Source: an uncultured Granulosicoccaceae bacterium (GTDB lineage: Bacteria; Pseudomonadota; Gammaproteobacteria; CALCKW01). Taken from it: 42,216 nucleotides of DNA. The translations under genes and the position numbers were made by a program. Within the stretch, counting starts at the first letter, position 1. Every line of letters begins with the position of its first letter. The stretch covers positions 1 to 42,216 of the forward strand of contig CALCKW010000050.1 in NCBI GenBank assembly GCA_937965695.1. The letters are read 5' to 3'. The notes beneath the pieces were generated by a model that worked only from the letters and a program-made list of their open reading frames with translations, was not told where the DNA came from and made no database searches. Shown in pieces: positions 25,883 to 34,420 of this stretch.

Positions 25883-27742
25883 CTACAATTCCTCCGTATC
25901 GATAAACCCACCGGACTGGCGTCCCCAGAAACTGGTATAGAGCCCGCCCTTGTCTTTTAGCTCGTCATGTGTTCCTTGCTCAACAATCTTCCCTTGGTCC
26001 ATCACCACTATGCGATCCATTTGCGCAATGGTTGACAGCCTGTGGGCAATAGCGATGACCGTTTTGTTTTCCATCACGCTTACTAGTGACTGCTGAATTT
26101 CTGCTTCTACTTCACTGTCCAGCGCGCTGGTGGCTTCATCCAAAATCAAGATGGGTGCATCTTTTAGAATAACCCTTGCTAGGGCAACCCGTTGCCGCTG
26201 CCCACCGGACAATTTTACGCCACGCTCACCCACATGCGCGTCGTACCCTTCACGGCCTTTGTTATCGCGCAACTCTTCAATAAAGGCATGTGCTGCAGCT
26301 AGTTTGGTTGCATGGATAAGCTGCTCATCATTGATTTCACTGTGACCAAGCAGAATATTGTCTTTGACGGAGCGATTCAGCAGTGCAGCCTGTTGGGCGA
26401 CCATGCCAATAGCTGCACGTAAACTGTCCTGATCAACATCACGGATATTCTGGCCATTCACATGAATCGAGCCCTGCTCCGCTTCAAAGAAACGCAGCAT
26501 CAAATTAACCAGTGTGGATTTACCAGCCCCCGAACGCCCAACCAGACCAATCTTCTCACCGGGTTTGATCGACAGCGAAATACCATCTAGACCCCCTTGC
26601 TGCTGCCCGTAATGGTGTTTCAGGTCCTTAATCTCAATTGCTACGCCGCCTTCATCAATCGTTAAATCAGGCGCATCGTCTTTTTGCGGAATGGCAATCG
26701 GTTGTCCAATAGTACTGAGGGCTTCACGCAGTGAACCGACTTGTAAAAAGACCCACCAAATCGAGTCCAAGATCCAGTCAGCCATGGTTGTTATGCGAAG
26801 CGACAGCGCAATCATGGCCGAAACCACGCCGATAGACGCAGCACCCGTTGACCAAAGCCAAATGCCGTAACCAATAAAGCCGACCATTACCACCGCTTCT
26901 AAAAGAATCAGCGTTGTCCAAAGTGCTACGCTGATTTGGCGCGTTTCAAACAATCGCTGCCGCGTGTCCTCTAAGCGCACACGCAGGTCTGAGGCAATTT
27001 GGTTTCTGGGAGCAAACAATTTCAACGTATCAAAATTTGAAAACCCATCCACCACAGTACCCACTAATGCCGACTTAGCGGATTGAAAATTCTGCTGCGC
27101 ATCCACCATCCGTGGAATAACCCAAACCAATATGCCCATATACAGGCCAAGCCAAATCAGTAGCGGCAGGGCTAACAAAATATCCGTGCCCGCCATCAAA
27201 ACCACGACGCCCACCATATAGACGAGACCGAAACCAACCGCATTGATCGCCTTGTAGATAATATCGGCAACGTGATTGCCAATATTGACCAAGCGACCAG
27301 AAGTTCTACCGGACAGGTCCTCCTGAAACCACCCGACCGACTGGCGGATCAGGTGGTCATAAGCCCGCCACCTGACTAGGTTAGCAATATTACATTGCAA
27401 AGAAATATCGTTGACGGCAAGTCGCAAAAACTGCGTCAGAGGACGAAACAAAAAAACAACGGTGGCGGCACCAAACAACCCCCAACCTTCAGTTTTCCAA
27501 AAATCAGTGGGCGTGCTGGCTACCAGCGTGTCAATAATTTCTCCGGCGTACTGAATTAGCCAGACCTCGATCGCGGCAGCCAAACTGGTTACCAGCACAC
27601 TGGCGATCAAGATTCGGCGCAACGGCTTAAAATGAGATTTTAAATAAGGCCATACGGTGGAATGCGAAGCGACCTCAGACAAGTCATAAGGATCTGTCGC
27701 GTTTAAAAAAAAGCGGGTAATGCGTTCGTATAAGCCAGTCAA
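25883..27742 (-). CDS. ABC exporter, fused membrane and ATPase domains (MsbA/multidrug type)
   Basis: The 619-residue half-transporter dimerises to export lipids or drugs. The transmembrane domain spans about residues 35-330 with six helices (IASVLVTSLAAAIEVWLI, FGAATVVFLFRPLTQFLRL, etc.). The ATPase part follows: Walker A GLVGRSGAGKST near residue 404, [14 protein letters not shown] near 512, Walker B ILILDEATSALDSE near 532, and the H-loop IAHRLSTI. The pattern resembles the ABC_tran 'ATM1/MsbA/LmrA' class. It begins 46 bases downstream of the Mrr-type gene on the same strand but does not look like a restriction gene; it is probably outside that island. The substrate is unknown. Confidence 0.9.
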   Translation of the reverse strand: MTGLYERITRFFLNATDPYDLSEVASHSTVWPYLKSHFKPLRRILIASVLVTSLAAAIEVWLIQYAGEIIDTLVASTPTDFWKTEGWGLFGAATVVFLFRPLTQFLRLAVNDISLQCNIANLVRWRAYDHLIRQSVGWFQEDLSGRTSGRLVNIGNHVADIIYKAINAVGFGLVYMVGVVVLMAGTDILLALPLLIWLGLYMGILVWVIPRMVDAQQNFQSAKSALVGTVVDGFSNFDTLKLFAPRNQIASDLRVRLEDTRQRLFETRQISVALWTTLILLEAVVMVGFIGYGIWLWSTGAASIGVVSAMIALSLRITTMADWILDSIWWVFLQVGSLREALSTIGQPIAIPQKDDAPDLTIDEGGVAIEIKDLKHHYGQQQGGLDGISLSIKPGEKIGLVGRSGAGKSTLVNLMLRFFEAEQGSIHVNGQNIRDVDQDSLRAAIGMVAQQAALLNRSVKDNILLGHSEINDEQLIHATKLAAAHAFIEELRDNKGREGYDAHVGERGVKLSGGQRQRVALARVILKDAPILILDEATSALDSEVEAEIQQSLVSVMENKTVIAIAHRLSTIAQMDRIVVMDQGKIVEQGTHDELKDKGGLYTSFWGRQSGGFIDTEEL

Positions 27743-27787
27743 TCTTCTGCCCTCTGGTGCAGGTTAAAAAGCTCTACCTAAGAGAAT

Positions 27788-28720
27788 TCAGCCTTCAAAA
27801 TAGTCGGAATCTAAACGCTTAATCTCGATTGTACGCACAGTTGATACACCGATGTTATGTTCAATCATCAAATCTGCCAGTCGAGGACCATCAATTAACA
27901 CGATTTTTTGGCTGACGGAGTTTGCATAGTCCTTTGCATTTTGAACAAAGTCACTCGTGGTGATAAAGATCCCCTTATGCGCTTGAAAACCCGCCAATGC
28001 GCCAACAAAGCTTTGGATTTCCTTTCGCCCAATATTGTGCTGCCAACGTTTTGCTTGAACGTATATCACGTCCAAACCAAGTCTATCTTCTTTGATGATT
28101 CCGTCGATACCGCCGTCATTAGACTTCTTGGTGACCTGTGCAGCTTCATCCTTTGACCCGCCGTATCCCATGGCAACGAGCACGTCGATAACTATTTGTT
28201 CAAAATAATAGGGGTCTGTTTTGTGTAAGTGTTCAAGTAAAGAGCTGCGTAGTTCTTCATCCAGTTCCCTGGTCGCACTTTCAATAAGATCATCGGGGGT
28301 GCTACTTTCCCGATCAGAGACATCGGCGGAATCCGCCTTTAATTCTTGTCTCTTGCGGCTTGCTTGCTCCCACGCTTCTTTATAGCCTTCGACATTTTTA
28401 AGATCGTTGCTAGTGACTGGACCCTGATGACCTGCGAGATACTGGCGACCTCTGCTTGCCATCTGATAGGTGAATTTCAAGTCAGGGTGCTTTTCTACGA
28501 ACCCAGCTTTAATTAGAGAACTTAGCGCCCAGCCCGCCCGGTTTTGTATTTGAAATTGACCGCTCTTTAGTTTTGAGTTTTTAATTTCATCGGAGAAGCT
28601 GAAGCGATCAGCAATTTTTTCCACGCTCACTCTTCTGGAAATTGGCCCTTGTTCTGCTAATTCGAGCAGCGGCCTGAGAAATTCGTCCCATGTGGGGCAT
28701 GAGCTCGGATTAGTTTGCAT
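27788..28720 (-). CDS. mrr: Mrr-type restriction endonuclease (type IV-like)
   Basis: The 310-residue protein has the N-terminal Mrr winged-helix region (WDEFLRPLLELAEQG...GWALSSLIKAGFVE) and the C-terminal Mrr-cat nuclease domain, a PD-(D/E)xK fold: the catalytic set reads DGGIDGII near residue 205 and DVIYVQAKRW near 220, the usual D...QxK variant. Conserved GALAGFQAHKGIFITTSDF follows. E. coli Mrr cuts methylated DNA; related proteins accompany type I systems. Here it is the last gene of the island, about 104 bases after hsdR. A linker of about 40 residues (QELKADSADVSDRESSTPDD) joins the halves. Confident family, target specificity unknown. Confidence 0.88.
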   Translation of the reverse strand: MQTNPSSCPTWDEFLRPLLELAEQGPISRRVSVEKIADRFSFSDEIKNSKLKSGQFQIQNRAGWALSSLIKAGFVEKHPDLKFTYQMASRGRQYLAGHQGPVTSNDLKNVEGYKEAWEQASRKRQELKADSADVSDRESSTPDDLIESATRELDEELRSSLLEHLHKTDPYYFEQIVIDVLVAMGYGGSKDEAAQVTKKSNDGGIDGIIKEDRLGLDVIYVQAKRWQHNIGRKEIQSFVGALAGFQAHKGIFITTSDFVQNAKDYANSVSQKIVLIDGPRLADLMIEHNIGVSTVRTIEIKRLDSDYFEG

Positions 28721-28824
28721 ATGTCTATTGGAATCCCGAATAACTTTGTCGTTGAATTTTTAATGCCTGCTCCCATGAGCAACGGGGAACAGCGTTAATG
28801 CGCTGCGCTGCTAACGATAAACAA

Positions 28825-31800
28825 CTAGTTCACTCCCGACGCCACTAGATCGTAAATCACCTTAACAAAGGTCTTTGCCTTTGCCGGGTCAGACAGCAGC
28901 TGCATCATCTGGTTTCGCTGAGCTCGATCACTGTTAATAACAGCATCATTTACGGCCTTCGGGAAATCTCCCAGCATGACTTGATCTTCAGTATTATTTC
29001 GATATTGCTCCATAGTCCTTTCGTTTTCCGACACTTTTCTAGCCACAGTATGTGCAAAGCTGACGACGTCCTTATCACTCAACTCATCCATCAGAAAAAT
29101 CTCATTTAACCGCGAAACAATCTGCGATAGAAATTCTTCTTTTGGGTCTTTTGCCTTGGCTGAGCCAGCGCCCTCGCTGGGTTCCAGTTCATAACCTTCA
29201 GGGTCTTCAGCGAGTTTCAAATTCTGTTGCTTGATTTTTGATAGCCGGTAATGGCTTAACACCACGTTATCAAGGTCAACGTCGTTTTCCAGCACTTTGG
29301 CTTCTCGCAGCATAGGGCGTAGCTTGCGGGCAAACAGGCTGAGCTTTTCCAGCTCTAAGTCATCAAACGGCACTATCTGGGAAATGAATTCGTAGAAGCG
29401 CACAAAGGTGCCTAAGTCCTTTTTGAAAATTTCAAGCGCATCTTTTTCTTTACGGCAATCCTTAAGCGAAGTGTCTGCATTGCCAATCAACACCGCATCA
29501 CCAGTTTTGCGGGTGCGCTCCATCATCTCCAGCGCTACCTTGTAAGCATCTATCGCTGACTCGTAGCGTTTGCTCCATCTATCTACCGCAGGCTTGCAAA
29601 TACTGGACAGTGCTTTGTCGCTTTTGCCTTTCTGATAGAACGCAGTGCAGAACTGTTCTACCTCAGGCCAATGGAAAATACCTCCGGCTCGCAGCTTTTC
29701 AAACAGGTCATACACCATTTGCGGGTCGGACACATTAGTGAGTTCAGCTACTTGGTAGTACGGCTGAAACGACGCCAGTATTTCATCAGGGTCGTTGAAA
29801 AAATCTAAAACAAAGGTGCCACTGGCTTTCTTGCCTTTGTAATCGCGGTTTAAACGGGAAAGCGTCTGCACACACTCCACGCCACCTAGCTTTTTGTCTA
29901 CGTACATGGCACACAGCTTAGGCTGATCGAAACCAGTTTGGAACTTGTTGGCGACGATCATCACCTGATAATCATCAGTATCAAATGCCTTGCGCATATC
30001 ACGCCCCTTAAGATTGGGGTTGATATTGTTTTCCGTGAATTTTTCACCCAACAGGTCTGCTGACTCAGGGTCTTTTTCGGTGAACTCCACCTCACCGGAA
30101 AAAGCCGCCATCGCATGAATGTTCTGGTAGCCCTTTTCTTTGATGTAGCGGTCAAAGCTCAGCTTGTATCGCACGGCCTCTTTGCGTGAGCCGGTGACCA
30201 CCATGGCCTTGGCCTGCCCACCCAGTAAGCCTGATACGTTATCTTTGAAGTGCTCAATGATCACCTGCACTTTCTGCGAGATGTTGTAGTCATGCAGGCG
30301 CACCCACTGATTCAGGCGTACCTTGGCTTTCTTGCTATCAACTTCTTTGTCTATCTCTTCCATTTTCAGGGCAAGCTGGTAGGCCACCTTGTAGCTGGTG
30401 TAGTTTTTCAGTACATCCAGAATAAAACCTTCTTCTATGGCTTGCCGCATGCTGTACACATGAAACGATTCAGGCTTGTTGCTCTTTGACGCTGGCTCTG
30501 ACGGATCAGGGCAACGACCGAACAACTCCAGTGTTTTAGCTTTGGGTGTGGCGGTGAACGCAAAGTAACTCAAGTTAGGTGAAGCCCGACGCGAGGCGAT
30601 GATGTCGTTCAGCACATCGTCAGCACTCTGCTCCTCATCGCCATCAGCAGCATCACTGCCACCCTTCATCAGCACTTCTTTGAGCTGACGCGCCGTGGAG
30701 CCTGTTTGTGATGAATGCGCTTCATCAGCAATGATGGCGTAATTGCGCTCCTTCAGGCTGACTGTATTCTCAATGGCTTTAAGCACATACGGAAACGTTT
30801 GAATCGTCACAATAATGATCGGCTGTGAATTTTCAAGCGCTGTCGCCAGCTTTTCTGACTTTGATCCTTCGCCCTCTTTGCGATTAATACGCGCTACTAC
30901 ACCATCAACATGTTCTAACTGATAGATAGTGTCCTGAAGCTGATCATCCAGCACCGTGCGGTCAGTGACAATTATGACCGAATGAAACTGCTTCTCGCCC
31001 TTGTGATCATACAATGATGACAGCTGATGCGCAGTCCAGGCAATGGAGTTAGACTTACCTGATCCGGCGCTGTGCTGCACCAGATACGTTTGCCCCGGCC
31101 CTTCAGAAACCGTTGACGATATCAGCTTGTTGACCACATCCCACTGATGATAGCGCGGGAATATCATTGTCTCTTTTTTCGACTTTAGCCCTTCAAAGTC
31201 TTCTGTATCTTTGATCTCAAGGTGCATGAAGCGTTGCAGAATACGCAGCAAGTTGTCTGGCAGCAGCACTTCATTCCACAGGTAATCTGTCGGGTGCAGG
31301 CTCTTGTCTTCCGGTACATCGTTGCCCTTGCCGCCTTCTGCCGTGCCCTTGTTGAACGGCAGAAAGTAGGTGTCATCTCCGGCCAGTTTTGTGGCCATTG
31401 ATACTTCAAACTGGCTTACCGCGAAATGCACCAGTGCACCGCGCTTAAAGGTCAGCAGTGGCTCGGCCTTGCGGGTTTCTGCATCAATCGGCAGGCGCGT
31501 TTTTTTGTATTGCTCTACCGCATTATTGAAGTCTTGCTTGAACTCAGACTTGAGTTCCATCGTTACCACCGGCAAGCCGTTCACGAACAGCACCAGATCA
31601 ATGCGATATGACCGTGCCCTGGCACCGGTCTCTGCCAAATGCGCATCAGTAGCCCATGGGCTGTAAACCAACTCTGGCACCACACGCAGTCGGTTCATGC
31701 CGTAGCGCAATAAGGTATCAGGGTTCAGGTCATGCTCTGGTTTGAACTGGCACAGGCTAAAACGCGCCCCACGATCCTTTATCTCATGTCGCAACACACC

Positions 31801-32094
31801 CAGTGTGCCGTAGGTACGCAGTTCCTTGTTCGCAGCATTCGGGTCTGCTTTGTTCAACTGCGACGCCACCCGCTCCAGAAATTTTGCTTCGGTATTGGTG
31901 GGGTAAATGCCGCAATACTTGTCCCATTGATCCGGCTGGCTTTCTTTTACAAAGGCCAGTGTATCTTCTGCATACAATGCTAATTCACGGTTGTAGTTTG
32001 CAGCCGTGCCCACCAGCCAACCATTGCTTTTTAGATGATCTACGATTTCATTCTGGAATTCGTATTCGGCGGATTTATCGGGATGGAAAGCCAT
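28825..32094 (-). CDS. hsdR: Type I restriction enzyme, R subunit
   Basis: The protein of 1089 residues starts at MAFHPDKSAEYEF; a seven-codon upstream Met is not needed. The nuclease domain shows RIDLVLFVNGLPVVTMELKSE (Asp166, Glu180, Lys182). The SF2 motor that pulls DNA follows: Walker A HSAGSGKS at 341-348, ADEAH near 460, TATPK, and a C-terminal helicase domain with QTGFDQPKLCAMYVDKKL. The C-terminal helical part joins the HsdM2S core. Restriction of unmodified DNA requires the other subunits. It is unusual that hsdR is separated from hsdS by a Fic gene and a broken copy of its own 5' end; see the relic at 34202. Confidence 0.95.
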   Translation of the reverse strand: MAFHPDKSAEYEFQNEIVDHLKSNGWLVGTAANYNRELALYAEDTLAFVKESQPDQWDKYCGIYPTNTEAKFLERVASQLNKADPNAANKELRTYGTLGVLRHEIKDRGARFSLCQFKPEHDLNPDTLLRYGMNRLRVVPELVYSPWATDAHLAETGARARSYRIDLVLFVNGLPVVTMELKSEFKQDFNNAVEQYKKTRLPIDAETRKAEPLLTFKRGALVHFAVSQFEVSMATKLAGDDTYFLPFNKGTAEGGKGNDVPEDKSLHPTDYLWNEVLLPDNLLRILQRFMHLEIKDTEDFEGLKSKKETMIFPRYHQWDVVNKLISSTVSEGPGQTYLVQHSAGSGKSNSIAWTAHQLSSLYDHKGEKQFHSVIIVTDRTVLDDQLQDTIYQLEHVDGVVARINRKEGEGSKSEKLATALENSQPIIIVTIQTFPYVLKAIENTVSLKERNYAIIADEAHSSQTGSTARQLKEVLMKGGSDAADGDEEQSADDVLNDIIASRRASPNLSYFAFTATPKAKTLELFGRCPDPSEPASKSNKPESFHVYSMRQAIEEGFILDVLKNYTSYKVAYQLALKMEEIDKEVDSKKAKVRLNQWVRLHDYNISQKVQVIIEHFKDNVSGLLGGQAKAMVVTGSRKEAVRYKLSFDRYIKEKGYQNIHAMAAFSGEVEFTEKDPESADLLGEKFTENNINPNLKGRDMRKAFDTDDYQVMIVANKFQTGFDQPKLCAMYVDKKLGGVECVQTLSRLNRDYKGKKASGTFVLDFFNDPDEILASFQPYYQVAELTNVSDPQMVYDLFEKLRAGGIFHWPEVEQFCTAFYQKGKSDKALSSICKPAVDRWSKRYESAIDAYKVALEMMERTRKTGDAVLIGNADTSLKDCRKEKDALEIFKKDLGTFVRFYEFISQIVPFDDLELEKLSLFARKLRPMLREAKVLENDVDLDNVVLSHYRLSKIKQQNLKLAEDPEGYELEPSEGAGSAKAKDPKEEFLSQIVSRLNEIFLMDELSDKDVVSFAHTVARKVSENERTMEQYRNNTEDQVMLGDFPKAVNDAVINSDRAQRNQMMQLLSDPAKAKTFVKVIYDLVASGVN

Positions 32095-32113
32095 GGTATT
32101 TATACATCTATGC
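31895..32113 (-). repeat. 219-bp segment, copy 1 (start of intact hsdR)
   Basis: This segment covers the last bases before hsdR and its first 66 codons. The same 219 bases recur, without indels, at 34202-34420, with about 27 mismatches by eye (roughly 88 percent identity). The upstream end of homology includes GATGTATAA, which is the last codons and stop of hsdS in the other copy; here it is stranded without the rest of hsdS. Confidence 0.9.
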
Positions 32114-32189
32114 AATTAGTTGATGGAAACTCTGGATACAATTTTAGATCAGTAAACTTGAGAAAATATTACCGCCACAGCGCTCTCAG

Positions 32190-33554
32190 CTACGCTAGGA
32201 TATCCCATGTAGCCTTCCAGTTAATGAACTCAGATTGTCTTATCCTAAATCGTGCAAAATTCCCCTCATGCAGGGAAATCACCTCGACTTCAGCAACGTC
32301 TCTGAATTGACTCTGATCATCGGTCGGAATATGACTGACCGCCCATGCCTTGATGTACTTGCCTATTTCCCGGCGCGGCACTAGTTGCGTAACCAGCTCT
32401 TGAACCACAACTTGCAGCGCATCCCGATACTTCATTCGAAACGGATCAGGCGCTCCAAGCTGTTGCCGCACTGACCTATAGTGTTGCGCAGATCTCCCAT
32501 AGGCCCAAATAAACAAGTCTTTCATCATTGATGCGTCACCGCATTCATAAAAGCCTAGAAGCGCTTTGGAATAAGCGTCTTCAGGCACTTCGATGAACGA
32601 TATAGGAATAAGGTTCTTCTTTATAAACGGAATGTTGGCAGCCATTCGCGATACCCGTTTGTTCACATCGTCAAAAGGTTGAAGATAAGGCAGAAACAAC
32701 AGGGCCATAAATGCCTGCTCAAACGGGTTTTCTATATTGGTAATTTTTCTCAGTGTCAGTTCAAAGTAGGCTTCAATACGGTGCGGGTCATCTAACGGTA
32801 AATACGTTGAGCCGGATATGCCAACAGGTATCATTCTTAAGCGCCCAGCCGACATAGGGTCTGGCAATAGATTGTTAGCCAACAAGGCGTGCAGGTTTAA
32901 TAAGGTATGCCGAGTAAAGCCAATGTCGAAGGCGTTCTCGACTAAAAACTCAATGGCGTCCTTATGATTGCGGATCATCTGTGCATCAATGGCCGCAGCG
33001 CCCTCTGCTTCTTCGTCAAAGGTAATCAGCCTGCGAGTATCCAGTAGCGAATACGTATTTCCCTCCAGCCGGCTGGAGTTCCACGATAGATCAATGAGTA
33101 GACGATCCATTATTCGCCGAGCGTACGTGCCGGCCGGTTGTTCGTCGCTAAAATCCGTACCGACATCTGCCAGTTTGCGACATTCGTCTACGGTGAGATA
33201 ACGACTGGTGTTTACTTCATAGGATTCGATCAACCGACTATTGTAAGACGCAGGCTTTCGGGCTGACGTTGGCTGGCTCATGCGTCGAACAAGTTCACGC
33301 GAATTTTTAGAAGAGAATATTTCTATTGCGCCACTATCGACAGGCAAATATTTTGCCCATCTTCGTGTGCCCTGCATGGTGACTCGACCGCTTTGCACCA
33401 AGACTTTAAGGCGATACTTCAGCGCACCTTCGCTAAGGCCAACACTATCTTCCAGCGCCGCCTTGAGCGCGGGCAATGAGATCCCGTCAGGATGATTTCT
33501 AATGACTTCAAGCAGCGGCTTTAATCGAGCCTCGTTGGATTTTGTACGTGTCAT
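32190..33554 (-). CDS. Winged-helix and Fic-domain protein with degenerate active site
   Basis: The 454-residue protein carries an N-terminal winged helix (residues 1-70, ISLPALKAALEDSVGLSEGALKYRLKVLVQSGRV) and a Fic domain. The alpha-inhibitory motif (S/T)xxxE(G/N) is present as SSRLEGN (Ser160, Glu164). The catalytic motif, normally HPFxxGNGRxxR, reads QPFDDVNKRVSR at 292-303: His is Gln and the G-N-G-R loop is V-N-K-R, so classical AMP transfer is doubtful. A C-terminal block of about 100 residues follows. This subfamily is frequent in bacteria. Placed between hsdS and hsdR, it may regulate the locus or act as an accessory immunity element. It reads towards hsdR, ending 95 bases before it. 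Confidence 0.85.
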   Translation of the reverse strand: MTRTKSNEARLKPLLEVIRNHPDGISLPALKAALEDSVGLSEGALKYRLKVLVQSGRVTMQGTRRWAKYLPVDSGAIEIFSSKNSRELVRRMSQPTSARKPASYNSRLIESYEVNTSRYLTVDECRKLADVGTDFSDEQPAGTYARRIMDRLLIDLSWNSSRLEGNTYSLLDTRRLITFDEEAEGAAAIDAQMIRNHKDAIEFLVENAFDIGFTRHTLLNLHALLANNLLPDPMSAGRLRMIPVGISGSTYLPLDDPHRIEAYFELTLRKITNIENPFEQAFMALLFLPYLQPFDDVNKRVSRMAANIPFIKKNLIPISFIEVPEDAYSKALLGFYECGDASMMKDLFIWAYGRSAQHYRSVRQQLGAPDPFRMKYRDALQVVVQELVTQLVPRREIGKYIKAWAVSHIPTDDQSQFRDVAEVEVISLHEGNFARFRIRQSEFINWKATWDILA

Positions 33555-34201
33555 GGCCTTATCGCAGTGAGATGGTGGATAAGTTCTCAGAACTCATGGC
33601 GCATCGATCCCTGTTGATACTCTCGGTAAAAGCCTTGATACAGGCCGCCGTCTACAAGATTGTTTAGTGCCCACAGGGAGAACAGTGCCTACCTGCATAC
33701 CATCTCAAATACGAACACGCCTGTTTATATAAAACAGCTTTTAGTATCAAAAATGCCTCTTTAAAACTGAAAATAGCACTTTATAGACCATAAAATAGCA
33801 CTTTAAGCTCAAAAATGCCTCTTTAAACTTGGAAATGCCACTTTAGATCCAAAAATACCGTTTTACACCTAGGTATGACGCTTTAGATTCAAAAATAAAG
33901 CTTTAATTGAGATTTGCGCTTAGTGGTGGGCTTACCAATTGTCTTGGAACGCAGTTTTAGCCGGACTTCACTGGAATTTCTATATCCTTCGGTCAACCAC
34001 GCCGCAAGCCTGTGCACGCAAATCAATTACTAGTGACTATTTAACCAGTCGACCATGCAATTAATCATCGTGACTCTCGCAATGCAACGCAGGGCTTAAA
34101 ACTGAGTGTGCATTTCCTGCGAGACAAACAGAGGCACGAATGGCGTGCGGTTGTCGAGTTGGGTTTCAGACATTTTGGGTGGCTGTCCAAGAACCAGCCT
34201 C
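33555..34201. other. Non-coding segment between the fic gene and the hsdR relic
   Basis: This gap of about 650 bases holds the repeat array (33736-33907), and no complete gene. Two open minus-strand stretches look protein-like but have no start: 33587-33688 (33 residues, LWALNNLVDGGLYQGFYREY near its middle) and about 33890-34030 (ending ...KPTTKRKSQLKLYF within the last repeat). They may be gene relics or chance. The promoter for fic is probably at or right of 33560-33735. Confidence 0.4.
33736..33907 (-). repeat. Array of about nine degenerate 20-bp direct repeats
   Basis: Read on the plus strand, a core CTTTA (or CTTTTA, GTTTTA) recurs at 33738, 33759, 33779, 33801, 33821, 33841, 33860, 33881 and 33901: spacing 19-22, mean about 20. 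The full unit is close to AAAATGCCNCTTTAGATYCA, with units TGCCTCTTTAAA and TGCCACTTTAGA best preserved and others TAGCACTTTA. A shorter CTTAG at 33919 may be a tenth. At about two helical turns each, the cores would face one side of the DNA, as expected of an operator for a cooperatively binding protein. It lies about 180 bp upstream of fic. Confidence 0.85.
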
Positions 34202-34420
34202 TTGATGGGGTAAATACTGCAATACTTGTCCCATTAATCCGGCTGGCTTTCTTTTACAAAGGCCAGTGTATCTTCTGCATACAACGCTAACTCATGGTTG
34301 TATTTTGCAGCAGTGCCAACCCGCCAACCATTGCTTTTTAAGTGATCAATGATTTGATTTTGAAAGGCGTACTCGGCGGATTTATCGGGATAGTGAGCCA
34401 TGGTGGTTATACATCTTTGC
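34202..34420 (-). pseudogene. hsdR: Truncated 5' piece of hsdR (relic, copy 2 of the 219-bp segment)
   Basis: Starting at 34401, five bases after the hsdS stop, the minus strand reads MAHYPDKSAEYAFQNQIIDH and continues to ...SIYP, about 83 percent identical to residues 1-65 of the intact HsdR. Codon 56 (Gln in the intact gene) is a TAA at 34234-34236, and after codon 65 similarity stops. The copy keeps the tight hsdS-hsdR junction expected of an intact hsdMSR operon. It is therefore the stump of the original hsdR, or a hybrid junction left by recombination, not a functional gene. Confidence 0.92.

Noticed and set aside
28740..28815. CGTTAATGCGCTGCGCTGCTAACG and nearby small stems, possible attC-like site
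   Set aside because: The outer arms look like GTTA/TAAC but the inner structure and flanking boxes of an integron attC are not present.
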